A stretch of DNA of 64,000 bases from Streptomyces sp. CB01580. GTDB taxonomy: Bacteria > Actinomycetota > Actinomycetes > Streptomycetales > Streptomycetaceae. The stretch spans positions 97,229 through 161,228 of the forward strand of contig NZ_LIXJ01000008.1 in the NCBI RefSeq assembly GCF_001905795.1, written 5' to 3'. Below the pieces are notes generated by a model. It was given only the letters and a program-made list of their open reading frames with translations, was not told the DNA's origin and made no database searches. Shown here one piece after another: positions 53,260 to 61,087 of the stretch (its first letter is position 1; the number at the start of each line of letters is the position of its first letter). A program made the position numbers and the translations under genes.

Positions 53260-54747
53260 ATGGAGCGTTCACTCAATCCCGCGCACACGGACACGGGCCA
53301 TGTCGTCGTCATAGGTGGTGGTATCGCCGGTCTCGCCGCCGCCCACCGGCTGCTCGGGGCCGGGCTGCGGGTCACCCTCCTGGAGGCCACCGACCGGCTC
53401 GGCGGCAAGCTGATGACCGGTGAGATCGCCGGGACACAGGTCGATCTGGGCGCCGAGTCGATGCTCGCCACGCGCCCGGAGGCGGTGGAGCTGGCACGTG
53501 CGGTCGGGCTCGGCGACCGGCTCCGGCCGCCCGCCACGACCGCCGCGTCGGTGTGGACGCGCGACGCCCTGCGGCCCATGCCCAAGGGCCATGTGATGGG
53601 TGTGCCGGGCGATCCGGCGGCGCTCGGCGACGTGATCTCCCCGGAGGGCCTCGCCCGTGTCGCCGAGGAACGCGATCTCACCCCGACCGCCGTCGGCGAC
53701 GACGTCGCGGTCGGCGCGTACGTGGCGGACCGGCTGGGCCGCGAGGTCGTCGACCGGCTCGTGGAACCGCTGCTCGGCGGCGTGTACGCGGGCGACGCCT
53801 ACCGGATCTCGATGCGGGCCGCCGTACCGCAGCTGTTCGAGGTGGTGCGGGAGGGCGGTTCGCTCCTCGACGGCGTCCGGCGCATCCAGGAACGGGCCGC
53901 GGCACGGCCGAGGACCGGCCCGGTCTTCCAGGGCATCGAGGGCGGCATCGGCACGCTCCCGGGGGCGGTCGCCGAGGCGGTGCGCGCGGCCGGAGGGGAG
54001 ATCCTCACCGGAATCCCCGTCCTCGGTCTGACCCGTACCGGAACCGGCTGGGAGGTGCGTACCGACGGCCGGGTGATCGCCGCCGACGGCGTCGTGCTGG
54101 CCGCCCCCGCCTGGTCCGCCTCCACCCTGCTCGCCGCCGAGTCCCCGGCCGCCTCCGCCGAACTCGCCGGGGTCGAGTACGCGTCGATGGCGCTCGTCAC
54201 CATGGCGTTCCGCCGTTCCGACGTGGCCGGCACCGCGGCCCTCGACGGACGTTCCGGCTTCCTCGTGCCGCCGGTGGACGGGCGCACCATCAAGGCGTCC
54301 ACCTTCTCCACCCGCAAGTGGTCGTGGGTCGCCGAGGCCGCTCCCGACCTCTTCGTCCTGCGTACCTCCGTCGGCCGGTACGGCGAGGAGGACCACCTGC
54401 ACCGCGAGGACTCCGAACTGGTGGGTGTGTCGCTGCGCGATCTCGCGGCGGCCACCGGACTGGCAGCGGAGCCCGTGGACACCGAGGTCACCCGGTGGAT
54501 CGGGGGACTGCCCCAGTACCCCGTGGGGCACCTGGCCCGGGTCGCCCGGATCCGGGAGGAGGTCGCCAAGCTGCCCGGTCTGCGGGTCTGCGGAGCGGTC
54601 TACGACGGGGTCGGCATCCCGGCGTGCGTGGCGAGCGCCCACCGCGCCGCCGACGAGATCGCCGCCGGTCTCGCTGGCGGCTCCGGAGAAGAGATCATCG
54701 CCACGCCGACCCCGGTTCAGGGCACAGGGAGCGAGGCGGGACAATAG
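53260..54747 (+). CDS. hemY: Coproporphyrinogen III oxidase (HemY/CgoX, formerly protoporphyrinogen oxidase)
   Basis: 495 residues. VVVIGGGIAGLAAAHRLLGA is the FAD dinucleotide motif and TLLEATDRLGGKLMTGEIAG follows; GIEGGIGTLPGAVAEAV and the C-terminal VCGAVYDGVGIPACVASAHR are conserved. In Actinobacteria this enzyme oxidises coproporphyrinogen III to coproporphyrin III in the coproporphyrin-dependent haem pathway. The next gene, 4 bases later, is the matching terminal decarboxylase. The ATG at 53260 is only 15 bases from the MITE-like element. Confidence 0.95.
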   Translation: MERSLNPAHTDTGHVVVIGGGIAGLAAAHRLLGAGLRVTLLEATDRLGGKLMTGEIAGTQVDLGAESMLATRPEAVELARAVGLGDRLRPPATTAASVWTRDALRPMPKGHVMGVPGDPAALGDVISPEGLARVAEERDLTPTAVGDDVAVGAYVADRLGREVVDRLVEPLLGGVYAGDAYRISMRAAVPQLFEVVREGGSLLDGVRRIQERAAARPRTGPVFQGIEGGIGTLPGAVAEAVRAAGGEILTGIPVLGLTRTGTGWEVRTDGRVIAADGVVLAAPAWSASTLLAAESPAASAELAGVEYASMALVTMAFRRSDVAGTAALDGRSGFLVPPVDGRTIKASTFSTRKWSWVAEAAPDLFVLRTSVGRYGEEDHLHREDSELVGVSLRDLAAATGLAAEPVDTEVTRWIGGLPQYPVGHLARVARIREEVAKLPGLRVCGAVYDGVGIPACVASAHRAADEIAAGLAGGSGEEIIATPTPVQGTGSEAGQ

Positions 54748-54751
54748 CCGT

Positions 54752-55465
54752 ATGAGTGCGCCTGAGAAGATTCCCAACGCCGGTAAGAAGGCCAAGGACC
54801 TCAACGAGGTCATCCGCTACACGCTGTGGTCCGTCTTCAAGCTTCGTGATGTGCTCCCCGTCGACCGCTCCGGTTACGCCGACGAGGTCCAGGAGCTGTT
54901 CGACCAGCTCGCGGCCAAGGACGTCACCGTCCGTGGCACCTACGACCTGTCCGGTCTGCGGGCCGACGCCGACATCATGATCTGGTGGCACGCCGAGACC
55001 TCGGACGAGCTCCAGGAGGCGTACAACCTCTTCCGGCGCACCGAGCTGGGCCGGGCGCTGGAGCCGGTCTGGTCGAACATGGCGCTGCACCGCCCCGCCG
55101 AGTTCAACAAGTCGCACATCCCGGCGTTCCTGGCCGACGAGACGCCGCGCAACTACGTCAGCGTCTACCCCTTCGTGCGCTCCTACGACTGGTACCTGCT
55201 GCCGGACGAGGACCGCCGCCGGATGCTCGCGGACCACGGCAAGATGGCCCGCGGCTACCCCGACGTCCGGGCCAACACCGTCGCCTCCTTCTCGCTCGGC
55301 GACTACGAGTGGGTCCTCGCCTTCGAGGCGGACGAACTGCACCGCATCGTCGACCTCATGCGTCACCTGCGGGGCTCCGAGGCGCGGATGCACGTCCGCG
55401 AGGAGATCCCGTTCTTCACCGGACGCAGGAAGTCGGTCGCAGACCTGGTGGCCGGGCTCGCGTAG
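54752..55465 (+). CDS. hemQ: Coproheme decarboxylase (HemQ/ChdC)
   Basis: 237 residues, chlorite-dismutase-like fold. The catalytic tyrosine is likely Tyr139 in VYPFVRSYDWYLLP, and the proximal haem ligand His162 in ADHGKMARGYPDVRANT. It oxidatively decarboxylates two propionates of coproheme to haem b with H2O2, the last step of the coproporphyrin-dependent pathway. The tight coupling with hemY (4-base gap) is the standard actinobacterial arrangement. A perfect hairpin terminator lies ~220 bases downstream. Confidence 0.95.
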   Translation: MSAPEKIPNAGKKAKDLNEVIRYTLWSVFKLRDVLPVDRSGYADEVQELFDQLAAKDVTVRGTYDLSGLRADADIMIWWHAETSDELQEAYNLFRRTELGRALEPVWSNMALHRPAEFNKSHIPAFLADETPRNYVSVYPFVRSYDWYLLPDEDRRRMLADHGKMARGYPDVRANTVASFSLGDYEWVLAFEADELHRIVDLMRHLRGSEARMHVREEIPFFTGRRKSVADLVAGLA

Positions 55466-55682
55466 CGAACGGGCTCCGACCACCCCAGCCCGGAAGATCA
55501 GACGGCGGGCACCGGCGCGTCACGCGTCGCCCGTCGTTCCAGCGACACCGGGTTCGGTTCCGGGTCCGCCGCGGGTTCGGCCCGCGGCGCCCCCGGGGCC
55601 CGAGGGACGAGTGGATCGTCCCGCCCGCCGGTCCGTCCCGCCCCGCCCTGCCGGGCGCGGGTGTGCGGCACGTACGGGGGCA

Positions 55683-55718
55683 CGCTGGGCCCGGCCTCGA
55701 AAGAAGCCGGGCCCAGCG
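55683..55718. terminator. Hairpin terminator after hemQ
   Basis: A perfect 13-bp stem (55683-55695 with 55706-55718) and a 10-base loop, 218 bases after the hemQ stop. Confidence 0.65.
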
Positions 55719-55770
55719 CCGTATCCGGCGGGAGGAACCCCCCTTTGCTGCTCCGCGCCCGTCGCGCTCA

Positions 55771-55924
55771 GAGCCTGTCGGGTGACCTTCGACCGGGAAG
55801 CGGACGCGGCTTGGTGCGTGTGATTCCAAGGCGCCGGGTTGTTCGCGCAGGGGAGCTACGTGGGCATTTCGGCAACGCCGGAAGCGTGCGTACCACGGCG
55901 TGGCCACCCGGTCGGAGGTCACCC
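55771..55924. mobile_element. MITE-like element, copy C (right end missing)
   Basis: About 154 bp. The left end (GAGCCTGTCGGGTGACCTTC) and body match copy A in reverse complement nearly throughout, but the final GACAGGCTC of the right end is absent; similarity stops at GGTCACCCC. It is probably a truncated or decayed copy. It lies between convergent genes, so it is likely harmless. Confidence 0.75.
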
Positions 55925-55947
55925 CCGCTCCTCGGGGGAGTCGGGGC

Positions 55948-57384
55948 TCACCCGCCGACGAGGGCCGCGCGGGCGGCGCGCAGCAGCAGCGTGGTGCGGC
56001 CGGGCGGACGCCCGCCCGCCCGGTCCTTCCACCATCGGGTGAGGCGGCGCCGGGCCGCCCGGTCGGCCGGCCGACCGGTGCTCAGCAGTTCCTCGGCGAA
56101 GTCGAGCGCGTCCCGTCGGTACCCCCCGGACATGGGACGGCGTCCGGCGTACGCGAGGAACGCCTCCCGGTAGCCGGAGCCCAGGATCTCCGGCAGTTCC
56201 GGCGCCACCTTGGCGACCACCCCCGCCCGTTTGGAGGCCAGGGCGCGGCTCTGGACGCCGAGTCGGCGCTCGTCGAAGCCGGGCGGGGCGGGAGCGCCCG
56301 CGACGAGGGCACGGAGCAGCGCCGTCTGCGCCACCGCGACCCGGTCGCGCACGGAGTCCGGGGGCGCGGGAGCGAAGGGGTGCGCGGGAGCCGAAGAGGC
56401 AGTAGGAGCCGACGGGGATGCCGGAGCCGAAGGGCGCGCGTCTGTCGGCGCGGACGGGTTCGCGGCCGTGCGGGACACGCCCTTCCCGGCGTGTGCGCCG
56501 GGGCCCGCGACGGGGCGCGACGTGAGGTCTCCGGCGTACGCGGGCGCGTCGGTGCCCCGGACGGCCGCCCGGTCCAGCGTGGCGCGGATCGCGGCCAGTT
56601 CGCCCGCCAGTTCCCCGGCCGGCGGGAAGTCGTCGTCGCGCTCCAGAAGAACGCCCGGCGGTTCGACCCGGGAGCGGAGTTCGGCCAGCACGTCGAGCAC
56701 CGGCCGGGTGACCGGATGGGCATGGGTGTCGTGCCAGACGCCGTCCTTCTCGACGCCGCCCGCCACATGCACGTACGCGATGGCCTCCACCGGCAGTTCG
56801 TCGAGCGCGGCGGCGGGATCCTCCCCGCGGTTGACATGGTTGGTGTGCAGGTTGGCGACATCGATCAGCAGCCGGACCCCGGTGCGCTCCACCAGCTCCG
56901 CCAGGAACTGCCCCTCCGTCAGCTCCTCGTCCGGCCAGGAGAGCAGGGCCGCGATGTTCTCCAGCGCCAGGGGCACCGGCAACGAGTCCTGCGCGATCCG
57001 CACGTTCTCGCACAGCACGTCCAGCGCGTCCCAGGTGCGGGGCATGGGCAGCAGGTGGCCCGCCTCCAGCGTCGGCGAAGCGGTGCGCTGCCCACCGGCC
57101 CGTACGAACGCGATGTGCTCGGTGACCAGCGGCGCGGCGAGCAGTTCGGCGCGGGCCGCGAGGTCCGCCAGCCGGCCGGGGTCGGGGCGCTCGGCCCCGC
57201 CGAGGCCCAGCGAGACGCCGTGCGGGACGACGGTGACCCCGCGTTCCCTCAGCCGCAGCAGCGAATCGGGCAGATGACCGGTGCAGATGTTCTCCGCGAC
57301 CGTCTCCACCCAGTCGATGCCCGGCAGCGCCTCGACGACGTCCGCGATCTCCGGCCGCCAGCCGATACCGGTCCCCAGTCTCAT
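55948..57384 (-). CDS. DUF692 (MNIO) family protein with fused C-terminal domain
   Basis: 478 residues. The first ~270 are a DUF692 barrel with likely metal ligands His55, Glu89/His90, Glu142/Asn143, Asp175, Asn178, His180, His206, Asp219, His221 and Glu248. DUF692 enzymes (MbnB, TglH, ChrH) are multinuclear non-haem iron oxidases that modify cysteines or other residues in ribosomal peptides. A Ser/Ala/Pro-rich linker (about 290-340) leads to a C-terminal domain (SRALASKRAGVVAKVAPELP, then YREAFLAYAGRRPMSGGY) like the partner proteins often encoded separately. It corresponds, from memory, to SCO6045. No peptide substrate gene is obvious nearby. Confidence 0.88.
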   Translation of the reverse strand: MRLGTGIGWRPEIADVVEALPGIDWVETVAENICTGHLPDSLLRLRERGVTVVPHGVSLGLGGAERPDPGRLADLAARAELLAAPLVTEHIAFVRAGGQRTASPTLEAGHLLPMPRTWDALDVLCENVRIAQDSLPVPLALENIAALLSWPDEELTEGQFLAELVERTGVRLLIDVANLHTNHVNRGEDPAAALDELPVEAIAYVHVAGGVEKDGVWHDTHAHPVTRPVLDVLAELRSRVEPPGVLLERDDDFPPAGELAGELAAIRATLDRAAVRGTDAPAYAGDLTSRPVAGPGAHAGKGVSRTAANPSAPTDARPSAPASPSAPTASSAPAHPFAPAPPDSVRDRVAVAQTALLRALVAGAPAPPGFDERRLGVQSRALASKRAGVVAKVAPELPEILGSGYREAFLAYAGRRPMSGGYRRDALDFAEELLSTGRPADRAARRRLTRWWKDRAGGRPPGRTTLLLRAARAALVGG

Positions 57385-57516
57385 GCCACCCCTCCTTCTT
57401 CTCCTCCGTGCAGGGGTGATGGCCCCGGCGGGCGGTGGCGAATCCGAAGAGGGGGACGTTCAGAGCTTGATCTGAGGTTCCCGGCGCTCCGAGGCGTCCG
57501 TCGAGGCCGCCGTCGC

Positions 57517-57557
57517 TCCGTCCCGTTCCCGGTGACCGGCACCGGGAACGGGACGGA
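57517..57557 (-). terminator. Hairpin between the Pth2-like and DUF692 genes
   Basis: A perfect 18-bp stem (57517-57534 with 57540-57557) and a 5-base loop, downstream of the Pth2-like gene on the minus strand. Confidence 0.7.
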
Positions 57558-57649
57558 ACGACTCACGGCCCCTGACGGGCGCGGTTCAGTGGTCCAGCGG
57601 TCCAGCGGCACAGGGCCGCGTCCACGACATCCTCGACATGCCTCATGGG

Positions 57650-58447
57650 TCAGAACTCACGGCCGCCGCAGGGCGGCAGGGATCCGACACGGTGGTGACC
57701 CTCGACCGCGACGGTCTTCCCGGGGGCGATCTCGGTGAATCCGGCGTCATGCACCAGCGGAAGGTCGCTCGCCGCGAGTTCCCGCCAGCGGTTCGCGTCC
57801 GCGGTGGCGACGGAGAGCGGGAAGCCCGCCTCGCGCCACGCCTTGCGCTCCGTCTCCGACAATTCCCACCAGGCGAGCTGCGCGCCGTGCCCGACCTGTG
57901 CCATCGCCTTGCCCGCCGTCATGCCCAGCTCCGGGTTCATCCACAGCACCGGCCCCTGCGGACCGGGTGCGGCCGGGGGCTCCGGGTCGTCCAGGTCCGT
58001 TCCCGACACCTGGAGCCTCGCCAGTTCCCTGGGCCAGCCGTCCAGAGGCACCGGAGGGAAGACCCGTACCTCGGCACTCTCGCCCGTGACCGTGATGCCG
58101 GGCAGTTCGCAGGCCCTGCGCCACTCGGCGCCGCGGGCCCGCCGTACCACCTTGCGGATCCGGGCGTCCTCCCAGTCCCGGATCACGCGGGCCCATTCGC
58201 CCTCGCCCACCGAGCGCTCGTCGGAGAGCATCAGGAGCACTGCGCGGGCGGCGGTCCGCAGGGCGTCGGTACGGGCCGGGGGCGCCGCCCTCTCGATGCG
58301 CACGACCAGCGGCAGGACGTACTGCGGTGCCTCGTCGCGGTTCGTCCGTCCGGACTCGAACGGGCTGTCCGCCGCCGCGGAACCGGACGCCGGTACGGCC
58401 GGGTCCGGGTCCATGGCCGGGGACGCGGGGGTGTTGTCGTCGCTCAC
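57650..58447 (-). CDS. Pth2-type peptidyl-tRNA hydrolase family protein
   Basis: 265 residues. The C-terminal ~110 residues carry the Pth2 signatures VLWMNPELGMTAGKAMAQVG plus HGAQLAWW and VHDAGFTEIAPGKTVAVEG, which recall archaeal/eukaryotic Pth2 rather than bacterial Pth. The N-terminal half (acidic, then VLLMLSDERSVGEGEW and a basic stretch) is additional and not recognised. It may recycle peptidyl-tRNA or act on another peptidyl ester; bacterial Pth2-like proteins are less studied. The GTG at 58447 is the chosen start. Confidence 0.75.
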   Translation of the reverse strand: MSDDNTPASPAMDPDPAVPASGSAAADSPFESGRTNRDEAPQYVLPLVVRIERAAPPARTDALRTAARAVLLMLSDERSVGEGEWARVIRDWEDARIRKVVRRARGAEWRRACELPGITVTGESAEVRVFPPVPLDGWPRELARLQVSGTDLDDPEPPAAPGPQGPVLWMNPELGMTAGKAMAQVGHGAQLAWWELSETERKAWREAGFPLSVATADANRWRELAASDLPLVHDAGFTEIAPGKTVAVEGHHRVGSLPPCGGREF

Positions 58448-58519
58448 TCGTACCAGTGTGCCAGCAGCCCCGGACGCTCTTGTTGTGGGAACGGGCGGCT
58501 CCGGGTGAGGATGCACCGC

Positions 58520-59197
58520 ATGAAGAGCGATCTCTTTTCCAGCGAATACCTGGCGCAGCAGGCCACGGCCCCCGGGATGACCCTGCAGAACGCCAAGTCC
58601 ATCAAGTACGCGGTCAACGGTGAGATGCACGCCCGTCAGGGTTCGATGATCGCCTTCCGCGGCAACCTGGAGTTCGAGCGCAAGGGCCAGGGCATCGGCG
58701 GCATGCTCAAGCGCGCCGTCACCGGCGAGGGGCTGCCGCTGATGGCCGTCCGGGGCCAGGGCGAGGCGTGGTTCGCGCACGAGGCCGCCAACTGCTTCAT
58801 CGTGGACATCGAGCAGGGCGACGCCCTCACCGTCAACGGCCGCAACGTCCTGTGCTTCGACCCCACGCTCGCCTACGAGATCAAGACCGTGAAGGGCGCG
58901 GGGATGGTCGGCGGCGGCATCTTCAACAGCGTCTTCACCGGCTACGGCAAGCTCGGCCTCATGTGCGAGGGCCACCCCATCGTGATACCCGTCACGGCCC
59001 AGCAGCCGGTGTTCGTCGACACGGACGCGGTGGTCGGCTGGAGCGCCCACCTCACCACCTCGCTGCACCGCTCGCAGAGCTTCGGGTCGATGGTGCGCGG
59101 CGGATCCGGCGAGGCCGTCCAACTGCGGCTGGACGGCGAGGGCTTCGTGATCGTACGGCCCAGCGAGCTCAAGCAGGAGAAGGCGTCGGCCAACTGA
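58520..59197 (+). CDS. AIM24 family protein
   Basis: 225 residues. The beta-rich repeats KYAVNGEMHARQGSMIAFRG, then FIVDIEQGDALTVNGRNVLC and SVFTGYGKLGLMCEGHP, with GWSAHLTTSLHR, are typical of AIM24/TerD-unrelated jelly-roll proteins. Cytoplasmic; function not established in bacteria. The ATG at 58520 is preferred over one at 58511 because GTGAGG then lies 9 bases upstream. Its stop overlaps the following ABC gene by 4 bases (CTGA), implying coupling. Confidence 0.85.
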   Translation: MKSDLFSSEYLAQQATAPGMTLQNAKSIKYAVNGEMHARQGSMIAFRGNLEFERKGQGIGGMLKRAVTGEGLPLMAVRGQGEAWFAHEAANCFIVDIEQGDALTVNGRNVLCFDPTLAYEIKTVKGAGMVGGGIFNSVFTGYGKLGLMCEGHPIVIPVTAQQPVFVDTDAVVGWSAHLTTSLHRSQSFGSMVRGGSGEAVQLRLDGEGFVIVRPSELKQEKASAN

Positions 59198-60216
59198 GAC
59201 TGGACAAAGTGGGGCGCCGCTACGGACTGAGGGGGCCGTGGGTGCTGCGTGGGGTCGACCTCGCTCTGCCCATGGGCCGTCTGGTCCGGATCGAGGGGGC
59301 CAACGGCACCGGCAAGTCGACGTTGCTGCGCCTGCTCGCCGGGATCGACGCGCCGACGGAGGGCCGGATCCACGGCCGCAGGCCGCGTACGGCGTACGTC
59401 CCCGAGCGCTTCCCCGCAGCGCTCCCGTTCACCGCGACCGGATATCTCGTGCACCTGGGCCGGATCCACGGGCTGCGGACCGCCGAGGCGACGGACCGGG
59501 CCGCGGCATGGCTCGACCGGTTCGGAGCGGCCCGCCACGCCCGTACGCCGCTCGCGGAGCTCTCGAAGGGAACCAGCCAGAAGGTCGCCGTCGCCCAGGC
59601 GCTGCTCGCCGAACCGGAGTTGCTGGTCCTGGACGAGGCATGGACCGGTCTGGACGCCGAGGCTCGTGACGAACTGGACCGGGCCGTTACCGAGCGGGTC
59701 GAGGCCGGTTCCACCGTGGTCTTCGTCGACCACGACCCGCGTCGGCTCGCGGGGGCCGTCGACGCCGTGTTCCGGGTCGAGGGACACAGGCTCCTCGCCG
59801 TTCCCACGACAGGGTGCGCGGGAGGGACGGGGCCGGGGGCGCGCGCCGTGGTGACCGGGTCCCGGGTCCGGATCGAGGCGGCGTGCCCACCGGGTGCCGC
59901 ACTCCCGGCGGCGCTGCCGGGAGCGCCCGAGCGCGAGCCCGCACCCGACGGAGGCGTACGGTTCACCGTCGACGCGGCGCACTCCGACGCCCTGCTGCGC
60001 GCCCTGCTCACCGCCCGTCCGCCCTGGCACATCCGGCGACTGACCGGCCACCTCGAACCGGACGCGCCGGGGGACACCGCGACCGTATCCGCGGACGGGA
60101 CCCCGGCGATGGACGGCGCCGCGCCGACGGGTGGGGACGGGCCCGCCCCCGGCGCCGCGCCGACCGCATCGAAGGACGCGCCGCCGCCCACCGGCTCCGT
60201 CTCCGAGGCGTCATGA
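59194..60216 (+). CDS. ABC transporter ATP-binding protein (probable CTG start)
   Basis: 340 residues. Walker A is GANGTGKST, the signature is LSKGTSQK (divergent from LSGGQ), and Walker B is LLVLDEAWTGL. After about residue 210 there is a non-NBD tail rich in Pro/Ala. It pairs with the membrane protein encoded next. A CTG at 59194 overlapping the previous TGA (CTGA) gives the standard first beta-strand (LRLDKVGRRYGL) after AGGAGAAGG at 10 bases; the first GTG, at 59209, would remove part of that strand. Substrate unknown. Confidence 0.8.
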   Translation: MRLDKVGRRYGLRGPWVLRGVDLALPMGRLVRIEGANGTGKSTLLRLLAGIDAPTEGRIHGRRPRTAYVPERFPAALPFTATGYLVHLGRIHGLRTAEATDRAAAWLDRFGAARHARTPLAELSKGTSQKVAVAQALLAEPELLVLDEAWTGLDAEARDELDRAVTERVEAGSTVVFVDHDPRRLAGAVDAVFRVEGHRLLAVPTTGCAGGTGPGARAVVTGSRVRIEAACPPGAALPAALPGAPEREPAPDGGVRFTVDAAHSDALLRALLTARPPWHIRRLTGHLEPDAPGDTATVSADGTPAMDGAAPTGGDGPAPGAAPTASKDAPPPTGSVSEAS

Positions 60217-60881
60217 CCGCCCTTCTCCGCTACCGGGCCGCATTGCTGGTCCGCTCCCAGCGCTGGCTCGCTCCGGTGCTGCTCTACGCCGCCTTCCTCG
60301 CCGTCGGCGTGCGGTGGGGGCAGCCGGTGCTCGACTCGCTGGGGTACGCCGCGGCCGGGCTCCTGCCGGTCACCGCGTGGTTCGTGCAGGTCTGTACGAC
60401 TCCGGAACCGCCCGCCGCGCGTGCCGTCGTCGCCGCGGCGACGGGCTCGCCGCGCTCACATCTCGCCTCGTTCCTCGTGGCGCTGGGGTGCGCCGGGCCG
60501 CTGGGCGCGGCGGCCGTCCTGGCCGTGCTGCTGATCAGCGATCCGGCGAACACCGACCACTCCGTCCCGGTGCCGCTCCTGCCCGCCGCGGCAGCCGGAC
60601 TGCTCGCCGTCGGCTGCTGCGTGCTGCTGGGGGCGGCGGTCGGTGCGCTGTGCACCCGGCCGGTGCTGCGCGGGCGCGGCTGGTCCGTCGCCGCCACCGT
60701 GCTCGCCGCGCTGCTGGCCCTGGTGACCACAGGCTCGCCCGCGAACAGCACGGTGACCGGTCTGGTCACCGGCTCGCGGACGGGAACGGTGCACCTGCCG
60801 CTCGTGCCGCTCCTGGCCTCCGCCGTCCTTGCCGCTGCGGTCGCCGTGTTCACCGGTCGGCTCACCGCGCTGCGTGGCTGA
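60213..60881 (+). CDS. ABC transporter membrane protein
   Basis: 222 residues with about six hydrophobic segments (QRWLAPVLLYAAFLAVGV, LLPVTAWFVQVC, VAATVLAALLALVTTG). There is no strong family motif. The ATG overlaps the ATPase stop by 4 bases (ATGA), so it is the permease of the two-gene ABC system. The low-substrate-specificity shape fits small exporters of the ABC-2 or bacitracin type; which one is unclear. Confidence 0.85.
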   Translation: MTALLRYRAALLVRSQRWLAPVLLYAAFLAVGVRWGQPVLDSLGYAAAGLLPVTAWFVQVCTTPEPPAARAVVAAATGSPRSHLASFLVALGCAGPLGAAAVLAVLLISDPANTDHSVPVPLLPAAAAGLLAVGCCVLLGAAVGALCTRPVLRGRGWSVAATVLAALLALVTTGSPANSTVTGLVTGSRTGTVHLPLVPLLASAVLAAAVAVFTGRLTALRG

Positions 60882-61087
60882 GTGCGGGACGTGGGGTATG
60901 GGAGGCGAGAGGTGGCAGGCCCGGCGCACGGCGTGCCCGGGCCGACGGCCGACGAAGGCTACGACCGGCCGGGCCTCAGCCCACTCGGGCCTCGGTCCGC
61001 CCGGGCCTCCAGCACGTCCACGAGGCCCGTCCATCCGCGCCCGGTACGGGCACGCCCGCCGTACCGGCGCACGGATGTGTCACGGCG

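Larger units (their letters stand above)
55466..55947. other. Intergenic region after hemQ
   Basis: 482 bases between the convergent hemQ and DUF692 genes. It contains a terminator hairpin and MITE-like copy C (both listed). A 61-codon minus-strand ORF at 55498-55683 has high G/C third positions but starts inside the hairpin and matches nothing I know, so it is not called as a gene. Confidence 0.55.

Noticed and set aside
55498..55683. 61-codon minus-strand ORF after hemQ
   Set aside because: High G/C third positions, but it starts within a terminator hairpin, lacks a ribosome-binding site and has a low-complexity Pro/Arg sequence.
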